Shown: positions 1 through 9,200 of the stretch, piece after piece
Position numbering within the stretch: position 1 is the stretch's first letter
How the letters are laid out: every line of letters begins with the position of its first letter
Source of the DNA: a virus
DNA length: 23,689 nt
Virus record (IMG/VR): IMGVR_UViG_3300021368_003046
Coordinates: 1 to 23,689 of that record
Strand: one strand, 5' to 3'
The notes under the pieces: model-generated
Told to the model about the DNA's origin: nothing
Database searches by the model: none
The model's input: only the letters and a program-made list of their open reading frames with translations
Made by a program: the position numbers and the translations under genes

Positions 1-919
1 TTTTCGAGTCTAGCTCGGTGAAGCCTGTTACTTCAAGAAGGTTTGGTACAGTAAACGCCGCTAACTGCCCGTTTGGTCTGAAAGGTGTTGTGCCATCTGG
101 AGGTGTATAGTTTCTATCAACCGTGACAAAGGCAACATTATTGTCTTGACCCGTACTGCTAAATGAGATTATCGGGCTGATAGTCGATGGACCAAAACCC
201 TTCAGTTCGTCTAAGTTCTCGCCCCACTCCAAGTATGTGTAAGTATCAGTTGTGTTTGTTAACTTACCATCATTGGCTTTAATCGCTGATGTGTTGAGTG
301 TTATATCATCCGTAAAGAGTTCGGTTGATCTAACATACGTAAACGTAGCACTGTCAGCAAGAATAAGATCTAAACTTCTGTTTGAGTCTGCAAGAAGTGC
401 ACTGTTGGCAGTCAGTTGCCCTACAGGATGATTGAGTAACTGTGTGAAATATTTACCACCAATAACATCAATCTGTGTTGACTGCCCAGCCGAATCAGGA
501 CCTGTTGCGATGTAAAGTCTATCGCCGCCGTTACCGAATCCATCGAGTGCTGAATCGACCAGATACGAATACGCTAATTCACCTTGCTGTAATACAACAG
601 GCTCGCCTTGTGTACCAGATCGGCGTATAAGAATGTTTGTGTGTGCTGAATCGCTAGGGTAAGTTTTACCGTCAACCTCAAAGATAGGGTCACGATTTGC
701 TACAAAATTACCACTGTCTGAGTCATAGACAAGAGCCGCGCCATCAGTTTTGCCAGACGTATCAACACCAACAATGTTGTCGATATCAGCATATGGTCCG
801 ATTACAACAGTGCTAATCGGAGTACCAACGACTACTTTTTCTACTCGTGTTACATTTCCAACTTGAACTTTATATGTTGGTGATCCAACGAGTACCTTGT
901 CTACACGTATGTCAGCCAT
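1..919 (-). CDS. Tail-fibre-like virion protein, N-terminal 306 residues (runs off left edge)
   Basis: The reading frame is open from an ATG at 919-917 to the window edge, so the C-terminus is missing. The start is supported by an AGGG Shine-Dalgarno-like sequence about 8 bases upstream and by the 10-base gap after the preceding stop. Residues 6-21 (VDKVLVGSPTYKVQVG) are repeated in diverged form at 26-41 (VEKVVVGTPISTVVIG). Around residues 95-140 there is the pattern ILIRRSGTQGEPVVLQQGEL, then AYSYL, then DRLYIATG. This resembles the module found near the N-terminus of many phage receptor-binding or fibre proteins (the Mtd N-terminal-like 'gel/aegElay...g.LyiG' signature). Such modules usually attach or trimerise the fibre, with host recognition in the C-terminal part, which is not visible here. 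The family call rests on this signature and on the baseplate and fibre context; the exact role is inferred. Confidence 0.72.
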   Translation of the reverse strand, partial: MADIRVDKVLVGSPTYKVQVGNVTRVEKVVVGTPISTVVIGPYADIDNIVGVDTSGKTDGAALVYDSDSGNFVANRDPIFEVDGKTYPSDSAHTNILIRRSGTQGEPVVLQQGELAYSYLVDSALDGFGNGGDRLYIATGPDSAGQSTQIDVIGGKYFTQLLNHPVGQLTANSALLADSNRSLDLILADSATFTYVRSTELFTDDITLNTSAIKANDGKLTNTTDTYTYLEWGENLDELKGFGPSTISPIISFSSTGQDNNVAFVTVDRNYTPPDGTTPFRPNGQLAAFTVPNLLEVTGFTELDSK

Positions 920-929
920 TTAAATTCCC

Positions 930-1280
930 TTAGGTGACTTGAGGTGTGACAGTAATTAATCCTTCAAGAACTCGCTCAACAAGTGTGGTGCCATCTGAAT
1001 CTTTTTTGATTTCTACATCGTATACGTACCGCTTCTTGTGCTTGAGGTCAGCGGTTTGTGTGTTCGTGAGTGACAGATTAACAATACCGTCCGTAGAAGG
1101 TGACTTAACGGCAGCCGAAAAAGCAATCTTAGAATCAGAGTCGGCATCATAACCAAGAGCCATGCGAGCCGCAGGTGAGTAACCTGTCAGATCTTTCTTT
1201 GTTCCGTCGGGATTGACCAGATAGATGTCAATGGTTACATCTGTACCTTGGTCAATTGTGAGATCTTCATAGTGCGCCAT
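930..1280 (-). CDS. Small virion-associated beta-rich protein (116 aa), fibre or baseplate accessory
   Basis: This is a complete 116-residue frame with an ATG at 1280. A perfect late-promoter box lies 31 bases upstream and the fibre gene starts 10 bases after its stop. The pattern is DLTIDQGTDVTIDIYLVNPD, then DLTGYSPAARM, a segment of alternating strands, YVYDVEI and a terminal LEGLITVTPQVT. I recognise this as a small conserved protein of T4-like marine phages with an Ig-like or BppU-N-like all-beta appearance. It has no signal peptide, membrane segment or catalytic motif. Its place directly before a fibre gene, and as first gene of a late transcription unit, suggests a fibre-attachment or decoration role. 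That role is inference; the family has no function I can state with certainty. Confidence 0.75.
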   Translation of the reverse strand: MAHYEDLTIDQGTDVTIDIYLVNPDGTKKDLTGYSPAARMALGYDADSDSKIAFSAAVKSPSTDGIVNLSLTNTQTADLKHKKRYVYDVEIKKDSDGTTLVERVLEGLITVTPQVT

Positions 1281-1311
1281 GTATGAATCGCCTTGCTACT
1301 TTGCTTGGCTT

Positions 1312-1319
1312 TATTTATA
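1312..1319 (-). promoter_or_regulatory. T4-type late promoter box (TATAAATA)
   Basis: The minus strand reads TATAAATA, an exact match to the T4 late-promoter -10 box used by the phage sigma factor gp55 with the sliding clamp. It lies 31 bases upstream of the 116-aa gene and just after the oxygenase stop. It therefore separates the giant-protein cassette from the fibre genes that follow. Confidence 0.8.
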
Positions 1320-1323
1320 CATT

Positions 1324-2019
1324 TCAGGCGCTAATATCTTCAATCACATCGTCTTGAATGTTCATTGACATCTGGTGTCTGTCAAAAGTGTATGCAATTG
1401 TCATTCGGATGCCTGAATGCCCGTTTCTTGCGGCATGATAGCACCACGTGCGTCGAGGCTGTGCATATGCACCAAAATATCCACCCTTGCATTGCCAACC
1501 AGGCTTATCTTGTATAGTAATCACTTTCTCTTTTGACATATCATAGTACTGGAACCAACCATCTCCAGTCTCAGAGTATGTGAATATGAGATTGTATGCG
1601 GGTGCATTTGCGTTGTTGTGCCACGAGATATATCCACCGGGCGGATAGACAGCGAACAAAGCGTTTTGCTTAAGACACAGATTGCGTTGAAGTGTGTTGT
1701 TGACTTTCTCGATCTGTTCAAGCACCTCTAGATCACGGTGTGCCTGATTCGGTTGAAATTTAAGGTTTGTTTTACCAAAAGAGTGTGATACAATGACTTC
1801 AGGAAAACCATCATGATCCTGATTCTTTGCCATAATCTCACGCATATACTCTTCACCAGTATAATAATCTGCGTCTTTATCATTATGATACTGATCGAAG
1901 CCTTTGATTGTTGCGTTATAGTTTTCTTCTTTATGAAACCATTCTGATTTCGATAGTAGATTTAACGCAAAATCATTCAGCGGTATATCTTTGAGCCCGG
2001 TTCTAATCGTAGTGTTCAT
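1324..2019 (-). CDS. 2OG-Fe(II) oxygenase-like protein
   Basis: This is a complete 231-residue protein. Its start lies inside the end of the glycosyltransferase gene (17-base overlap), so translation is probably coupled. The C-terminal half has the look of the phage 2OG-Fe(II) dioxygenase family: YPPGGYISWHNNANAPAYN (125-143), a GDGWF turn (152-156), a GYFGAY segment (180-185), then TWCYHAARNGHSGIRMTIAY (191-210). H134 is the expected first iron ligand, H195 (or H201) the second His and R205 the residue expected to hold 2-oxoglutarate. The family's usual HxD acid reads as Asn (H134-N135-N136), so either the acid lies elsewhere or the site is altered. The family hydroxylates protein, nucleotide or small-molecule substrates; the substrate here is unknown. 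The position after the giant repeat gene and a glycosyltransferase suggests modification of a virion protein (inference). Confidence 0.75.
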   Translation of the reverse strand: MNTTIRTGLKDIPLNDFALNLLSKSEWFHKEENYNATIKGFDQYHNDKDADYYTGEEYMREIMAKNQDHDGFPEVIVSHSFGKTNLKFQPNQAHRDLEVLEQIEKVNNTLQRNLCLKQNALFAVYPPGGYISWHNNANAPAYNLIFTYSETGDGWFQYYDMSKEKVITIQDKPGWQCKGGYFGAYAQPRRTWCYHAARNGHSGIRMTIAYTFDRHQMSMNIQDDVIEDISA

Positions 2020-2752
2020 GCTTCGCTTTCACGTTCGAGTAGTGTCGTACAACTACAGGTTCTTTGTTGTGAGGTTTTAAATAGCCATTGAAAAAGTTCC
2101 AACGAGCATCATCTTCAAAGATACCGACTTTTAGATCAGCATACTTCGGCTCTTTGTTCAACAACCACCACAATGAGAATTGATCCCATCTCTTGAACGA
2201 TGCCGGATAGTTGTCTAGATCTTCGTTGCCGTTTTCATCAAGCGGCCACCAACGCCCAGCATATTGCTCTACGGTTAGATCAAACCAGTCTTGCATAAAC
2301 TCTTTCACGATAGGCTTGCTTGAGTTATACAGACACACGCCACCACAAAGTTCAAAGCCGCCTGGTGATCCGTCAGGTTTTGTGGCTCCAGGAAAATACA
2401 CTTCAGCATAACAGTAATGTCTCTCAGGTGGCAACCCTGTCCAGACTAAATCATTATCGCCTAGATGATCAAATACTGTAGCAATGTCTTCGTGTTCGAC
2501 CTCGCAGTCCGCGTCGATATAGAAAGTCTGATCATAAGGTGTTCGAGCCATGCCAAGGCACTTGGCTCTCTTGTGATCATCAACAAACTCTACACGATCA
2601 GCACATCGTTCTTGCCCGTCAAGAAATCTTTCTTCGGTAAATAACGTGCAGTCAGCCTCAGGATAGAAGTCTTTGATTGATTCGATTAGATTGATTGCAG
2701 AGAGATAAAAGAATTTTTTACGTGATGCAACAACAACAAAACCTTTAGTCAT
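2003..2752 (-). CDS. GT-A-fold glycosyltransferase (GT8/glycogenin-like appearance)
   Basis: This is a complete 249-residue protein. Its ATG overlaps the end of the 151-aa gene by 8 bases (ATGACTAA) and it overlaps the oxygenase start by 17 bases. The N-terminus is a Rossmann-like strand and helix (GFVVVASRKKFFYLSAINLI, residues 4-23). A DxD motif in FYIDADCEV (D80-A-D82) should bind Mn2+ and the nucleotide-sugar diphosphate. GGVCLYN at 137-143 resembles the acceptor-side 'NSGvllfn' segment of GT8 enzymes, WDQFSLWWLLN at 189-199 the 'DQD' segment, and RHYSN at 236-240 a late His that could contact diphosphate. There is no membrane segment, so it should act in the host cytoplasm. Sugar donor and acceptor are unknown. 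By context the likely acceptor is a late virion protein, most simply the giant tyrosine-rich protein (inference). Confidence 0.78.
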   Translation of the reverse strand: MTKGFVVVASRKKFFYLSAINLIESIKDFYPEADCTLFTEERFLDGQERCADRVEFVDDHKRAKCLGMARTPYDQTFYIDADCEVEHEDIATVFDHLGDNDLVWTGLPPERHYCYAEVYFPGATKPDGSPGGFELCGGVCLYNSSKPIVKEFMQDWFDLTVEQYAGRWWPLDENGNEDLDNYPASFKRWDQFSLWWLLNKEPKYADLKVGIFEDDARWNFFNGYLKPHNKEPVVVRHYSNVKAKHEHYD

Positions 2753-3200
2753 TCTTAAACATTCCTAATTCTTCACCAATGATTAATGCAACAACAGCAT
2801 TGACTTCAATTTCATTTGCGGCTCTTCGTATGCGAGAACGCAACTTCTTATTTTCTGTATTCTTGACCGATTCGATCTCCATGGCTCGCATCTTAATGTA
2901 GAATAAGTCGCCTAGTTTCTTCGACTCTTCTTCCATTTTTTTGCGAGTTTGAATATCTTTGTGTTCTCGCTCTTTTCTCTCTCGACGTTTCGCGGTGTAT
3001 TCATCAATAACTTTAATTGTGATTGCATTTACTGCTTCGTCGTAGACAGGATTCGGGCTACCATCAGCCTGTAGTTTATCGAGAGAAAGAACGTCTTTTT
3101 TTCGGCGGCCATCTTCAAGATGTTTTATCCGAATGCACTTCAGTTTTGAGCGATCAGCCTCTTCCCAAAACGCATCTGGTAAAAATTCCACTTTTGTCAT
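2745..3200 (-). CDS. Hypothetical 151-aa charged, helical protein
   Basis: I do not recognise this family with confidence. The ATG at 3200 has a strong GAGGA Shine-Dalgarno about 7 bases upstream, lying in the 12-base gap after the giant gene's stop. The N-terminal 60 residues look mixed alpha/beta. Residues about 63-95 are a dense run of Lys, Arg and Glu (for example KRRERKEREHKD) with helix and coiled-coil character, followed by a helical tail rich in Ala, Val and Ile. There is no signal peptide, membrane span or catalytic motif. It is cotranscribed between the giant protein and the glycosyltransferase. An assembly factor or chaperone for the giant protein, or an adaptor for the enzymes, would fit; its basic patches could bind the strongly acidic repeats. 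Both roles are inference. Confidence 0.65.
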   Translation of the reverse strand: MTKVEFLPDAFWEEADRSKLKCIRIKHLEDGRRKKDVLSLDKLQADGSPNPVYDEAVNAITIKVIDEYTAKRRERKEREHKDIQTRKKMEEESKKLGDLFYIKMRAMEIESVKNTENKKLRSRIRRAANEIEVNAVVALIIGEELGMFKND

Positions 3201-3212
3201 TGAGTATCCTCA

Positions 3213-6200
3213 TTATGCAACTCTCACGTAAAGAGTATATATTTCAACTTCAACAGGCGGTGGCACAAGACTTCTATCACCACCATAAGTGTCAACCACA
3301 TCATAAGTTGACACATAACCATCACCGTCATATGCGGCATATTCAGCCGGTCTGCCTTCAAGCGGGCTTAAGCCGCCATACTCTGCGTTAGGTCCTGGTA
3401 CTGGTGCAGGTATAGTGCCGTATGCAGACTCATATCCAGGTGCGTCATACGGTCCTATGTATCCACTTTCATAATCAGTGCCATACTCAGAAGCGTAGTC
3501 GCTGCCGTAATTAGCGCCGCCATAATCACTTGTATATTCAGATGAGTATCTTGCGGTATAAATCGACTCATATTCGTTCTGATATGCAGACTCATAACAC
3601 GTTTCGTAAAGCACGCCATATGCTTCACCGTCATAGGTGGCTGTGTAATCGCCTATGTATAGAGATTCGTATGTGCCTGCATAATCACCTTCATAATCTT
3701 GCACATAGTTTGGTGTATAATCTGATTCATACGAGGCTTCATAGTCAAATTCATAGACAGACTCATAAGCACTTTCGTAAGTCTCAAAATCATCTCGAAT
3801 ATAGCCGCCTTCATAGGATTCTGGATCTTCACTAACATAATCACCATCATATGTTTCAAGAACAGGTCCTTCGTAAGCAGAACCATATGCGCCTTCGTAT
3901 TCTGTTTCGTAAAAACCAGTATATGTCTCGAAGTCAGTTCTCTCGTAGAAGCCTTGATATGTGCCTACGTAATCATCTGGCATATAACCGCCTTCATACG
4001 GCTCTGATATTTCTCTTTCATAAAGCGCGGCATATCTCTCGTAATCTGTACGAGTATAACCACCTTCATAAGTTTCAAAGTCTATACGAGTGTAATCGCC
4101 TACGTAGGTCTCGAAATCAATACGACCATATGTGCCCACATATGTTTCAAAATCGTCACGCTCGTATTGCCCGGTGTATTCACCTTCATAGACACCAGCA
4201 TAGATTCCAGCGTAAGGCTCATCTATCTGACGGGTGTATTCGCCGACATATGTTTCGAAATCGATACGGCCATATTCGCCCGCATAAGTTTCATAGTCGA
4301 TGCGTGTGTAGTTGCCGATATACTCTTCATCTTGTTGACCAACATAAGCACTTACGTATGGTTCATCATCAACTCTACCATACGCACCTTCGTAGGTTTC
4401 AAAATCTACACGAGTATACTGACCATCATATGTCTCGTCTTCTGATCCTGAGTAAGTACTGTCATAAGTCTCAAAGTCGATACGCCCATAGTTACCTACA
4501 TAAGTTTCAAACTCGATTCGAGTATACTCGCCAATGTATGTTTCTTCTTGATCTCCAACATAAGTTGAATCATATGTTTCAAAGTCAGTTCTTTCATACT
4601 CGCCAACATAAGTCTCAAAGTCGGTACGACCATAAACGCCAGTATAGTTTTCGTAATCAACACGAGTATATTCACCATCATAAGTTTCATTCTGTTGTCC
4701 AACATAGTCTGATGCATATGGCTCTTCGATGGTACGTTCATAATTACCAACGTAAGTTTCAAAGTCTATACGAGAATATTCACCATCATAAGGCTCTTGC
4801 TGGTCACCCTCATAAACACTTTCGTAGGTCTCAAAGTCAATGCGAGTATATTCACCGACATAAGGTTCATCCTCTTCACGACCATACTCGCCTTGATAAG
4901 ACTCTAACTGATCACCCACATACTGTGCCGTATAATCTTCTTCGATTGTACGTTCATAGTTACCAATATAAGGCTCTGTTATTTCTCTTTCGTATGCGCC
5001 TTGATACGTTTCAAAGTCTTCGCGAGTGTACTCGCCAACATACTCTTCATCCATCTGACCTGCATAAGACGATGTATATGTTTCGGGATCATCGCGAGTA
5101 TAATCACCCACATAAGGTTCATCTTCGAGACGACCATATTCACCCGAATATGTTTCAAAGTCTGTTCTTGTGTACTCGCCAACATATTCTTCGTCTTGAT
5201 TTCCCTCATAAGCCGATGTATATGTTTCAAAGTCTGTTCGAGTATAATCACCGATATATCCTTCAAAGTCATTTCGCTCATACTCGCCGGCATAAGTTTC
5301 AAAATCTATACGTGAATATGTGCCATCATATGTTTCGAGTTCTTCGCCCGAATAAGTTGAATCATATGGTTCATCTTCGATACGACCATACTCACCAGAA
5401 TACGTTTCAAAGGCCGCTCTTTCGTAAATGCCTTGATACGTCTCAAAGTCGATTCGCGTATATTGCCCGACATATTGACCTTCATACGGTCCCACATAAG
5501 CGCCTTCGTATGGTTCGAAATCAACTCGGCTATAATCACCCTGATATGTTTCGAAATCAATTCGTGTGTAGTCACCAACATACGTTTCAAAGTCGGTTCT
5601 CTCATATTCACCTTGATAACCTTCAAAGTCAATGCTTGTATATTCACCCACATAAGTTTCGAAATCAGTTCGTTCGTAATCACCACCATAATCGCCGGTG
5701 TAATTGCTTGTGTAAACACCAGTGTAAGGCTCTTCAGCATCTTCTACGTATTGGCCAATGTAGTTGCCGGCATAACCGCCAATGTAGTTTCCATCATACG
5801 TCTCAAAGTCAATTCGCTCGTAACTGCCTTCGTAAGTTTTTTCAATTTGCCTTGCGTAAGAGCCCGTATAAATGCCCGCATATTCGCCTTGATAAGAGCC
5901 TTCATATGGTTCATCTTCGATACGACCATATTGCCCTTCGTAAGTTTCAAAGTCGATTCTCGTGTACGTGCCGATGTATGGACCTTCGTAAGGACCTTGA
6001 TAAGGACCATCGTAAGTCTCGCCAATTGTTCGCTCATACTCACCAATATATTCTTCATCTTGTGAACGCTCATAAGAGCCGACATATGCGCCTTCATATA
6101 TGCCTGCATATGTGCCTTCATAATTTTCTTCTATGACTCGTGTGTAGTCGCCAATATATGTTTCGAAATCACTTCGAGTGTAATCACCGATATATGTGCC

Positions 6201-9200
6201 AAGGTACTGCCCAGTATAAGGACCAGCATAAGGCTCTGGCTGTGTTCTCTCGTAACCGCCAGCATATGTTTCAAAGTCTGTGCGCTCATAACCACCAACG
6301 TAAGTGCCCAGATATGCGCCCAGATATTCACCTTCATATGGCTGTTCTACAATACCTGTATACTGCCCAATGTAAGGCTCTTGTGCAAGACCGGTATATT
6401 GCCCGACATACGGCTCTTCTTGTGTAGAGTCTTGTTGTCGAATATAACTTCCTACATAAGAACCTTCATAAGGCTCTTGTGTATTGCCTTCATATGGTTG
6501 TTCAACTTCACGAGCATACTGACCTGTGTATGTGCCTTCGTAAGTCTCATCATTTGTGCCGTCTTGTAATCGAGTATAGCCACCGGTATATGTGCCTTCA
6601 TAGGTTTCTTGGTTCGTGCCGTCTTGGGTACGTTCATAAGCACCGGTGTAATTACCAATGTAGGTTTCAAGGTTCGTGCCATCTTGAGTACGCTCGTATT
6701 CACCGACATATGTGCCTTCATAGGTTTCTTGGTTCGTGCCCGGCTGAGTTCTTTCATAAGTGCCGATGTATTGCCCTTCATACGGCTCTTGGTTTGTGCC
6801 ATCCTGTGTACGTTCATACGAACCGGTATAGCCGCCTTCATATGTCTCTTGGTTTGTACCATCTTGTAATCGAGTATAGCCACCAGTATATGATCCAACA
6901 TAGGTTTCTTGGTTCGTGCCATCTTGAACACGTTCGTATGTACCGGTATACGTACCTTCATACGTTTCTTGGTTCGTGCCATCTTGAGTACGCTCATAGG
7001 TACCGGTATATGGGCCTTCATAGGTTTCTTGGTTCGTACCGTCTTGAGTACGCTCATAGGTACCGGTATACGTACCTTCATACGGCTCTTGGTTTGTGCC
7101 ATCCTGTGTACGTTCATAGGTACCGGTATACGTACCTTGATATGTCTCATTAACCGGGGTGGCTTGGGTACGTTCGTAAGAGCCGACATATGCACCCGTA
7201 TACGTTTCTTGGTTTGTACCGTCTTGTTGACGTTCATACGTTCCGGTGTATGTACCAAGATATGTCTCTTGGTTTGTACCATCTTGAACCCGTTGATAAG
7301 AACCAGTATAGGTGCCAAAATACAATTCGTTGATAGTTTCTTCTTGAGTCCGTTGATAAGAACCAGTGTAGGTGCCTTGATATGTCTCTTGAGCCGCGCT
7401 ATCTTGAGTACGCTCATATGAACCGGTGTATGTTCCCTGATATGTTTCTTGGTTCGTGCCGTCTTGAGTACGTTCATACGAACCGGTATATGTGCCAGCA
7501 TAAGATTGATCTATCGAACTATCTTGCTGTCGAGTGTAGGTGCCAAAATATGGACCTTCATAAGGACCTGAATACGGCGTTGATTGTGTTCTTTCGTAAA
7601 AACCAGTATATAAACCTTCGTAAGACGCCGGCTGTGCGGCCGCAACTGTTGATGAGGTACCTGATTGCGAGCGATACTGCCCTAATTGCTGGAAAGGAGC
7701 AGAGTATTCACCGTCGCCCCAACCGCAACGACCTGATAGTCGGAAAGTACCTGTACCAGTAATTGTATATGTAACATCACAATTAGCGGAACCAAAGGTC
7801 GTGGATGAAGGTACATTGGTGTTGCTAATACCTTGGTTTGTGCCACTGTATGGTGGAATACCCAAAGACGTGCTTGATGAAAATCCTGAACCAGTGACAT
7901 TCGTGATTGAAACAGTGGTTGAACAAGTACCAATATTTCGAACACCAGTTCTTATATCATAAGGTCCATTAACACCGAAGTCCCAGTCAATATCAACATC
8001 GACGGTAACAGTATCACCGACATAAATCGTTGACGGGGCGTTCATGTTTGATGCTGAATTATTCGTGTTGTATATGGGATCAGGAAAATCCTGGAAACTT
8101 CCGGCGTCATTACCGAATCTCAAGTTATAGTTCTGAGATCCCGGTGCGTTATACGTTCCAAGATAGGACTGCCCTACTTGTCCAGTATAATTGCCAAAGT
8201 AAGTACCAACATAAGTACCAAGATATCCCTCTAGCGGTGCACCGGTATATTGCCCAGTATATTGCCCAACGTAAGCACCTTCATAATTTTGCTGTGGCTG
8301 CCCAGTATATTGTCCAGTATAACCTCCGGTATATGGTCCCGCGTAGTTTTGTTGCACTTGCCCAGTGTATTGACCAACATAACTACCGGTATAACCACCC
8401 ACATAGTTTTGTTGTACGTTACCCGTGTACTGCCCTGTATAAAAACCGGTATAAACGCCCTCATAGTTTTCTTGTGCTTGCCCAGTATACTGTCCAGTAT
8501 AACTGCCGACATAAGGACCTTCATACTGTTGCCCGATCTGCCCAGTGTATTGCCCAGTATAACCGCCGGTATAATTGCCCACAAAGGTTTGTTGTGGTTG
8601 CCCAGTATAAGCACCGACATATTGCCCAGTGTAAGAACCCACGTAGTTTTGCTGTGGCTGGCCAGTATACTGCCCAGTGTAACCGCCGGTATAAGAACCT
8701 GCATAATTTTGCTGTGGCTGCCCAGTATATTGCCCAGTGTATCCGCCGGTATATGAACCCACGTAGGTTTGTTGTGGTTGCCCAGTATATTGCCCAGTGT
8801 AAGAACCGGTGTAAGGACCCACGTAGTTTTGCTGTGGCTGGCCAGTATACTGTCCAGTGTAAGAACCGGTGTAAGGACCTTCATACGTTTGCCCTATAAC
8901 ACCTTCATATTGCCCAGTGTAAGAACCAGTGTAACTACCGGCATAGGTTTGTTGTGGTTGCCCAGTATATTGCCCAGTGTAAGAACCTGTATACGTGCCA
9001 AGGTAAGGTTCATTATCAACGCCCGTATATTGCCCTTCGTAAGTACCAGTGTATGCGCCAACATACGGCTCTGAATCATTACCTGTATATTGCCCAGTAT
9101 AAGGACCAGTATAAGGACCTTCATAGCCCTCAGGATCGACGCCCGTATATTGCCCCGTGTAACTTCCGGTATAAGGACCAACGTATGGTTGTTGTGCCTG

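Noticed and set aside
1-919. Diversity-generating retroelement target, because the fibre N-terminus resembles the Mtd family
   Set aside because: No reverse transcriptase, template repeat or variable repeat is visible. The C-terminal part where a variable region would lie is outside the window.
1281-1323. Rho-independent terminator after the oxygenase gene
   Set aside because: No stable stem followed by a U-run could be found on the transcript strand. Only the late promoter box is convincing.
3851-6136. 761-codon open frame on the plus strand opposite the giant gene, plus many similar ones (6479-7153, 8030-8899, 8954-9808)
   Set aside because: These are His/Arg/Cys/Gln-rich mirror images of the Tyr/Gly/Glu codons. 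The repeats keep the antisense frames free of stops. They lack Shine-Dalgarno sites and sensible composition.
6452-7501. 349-codon minus-strand frame in a different register from the giant gene
   Set aside because: It is an out-of-frame shadow of the 60-bp array (a repeated Lys/Met/Arg-rich string). The giant frame explains the region fully.
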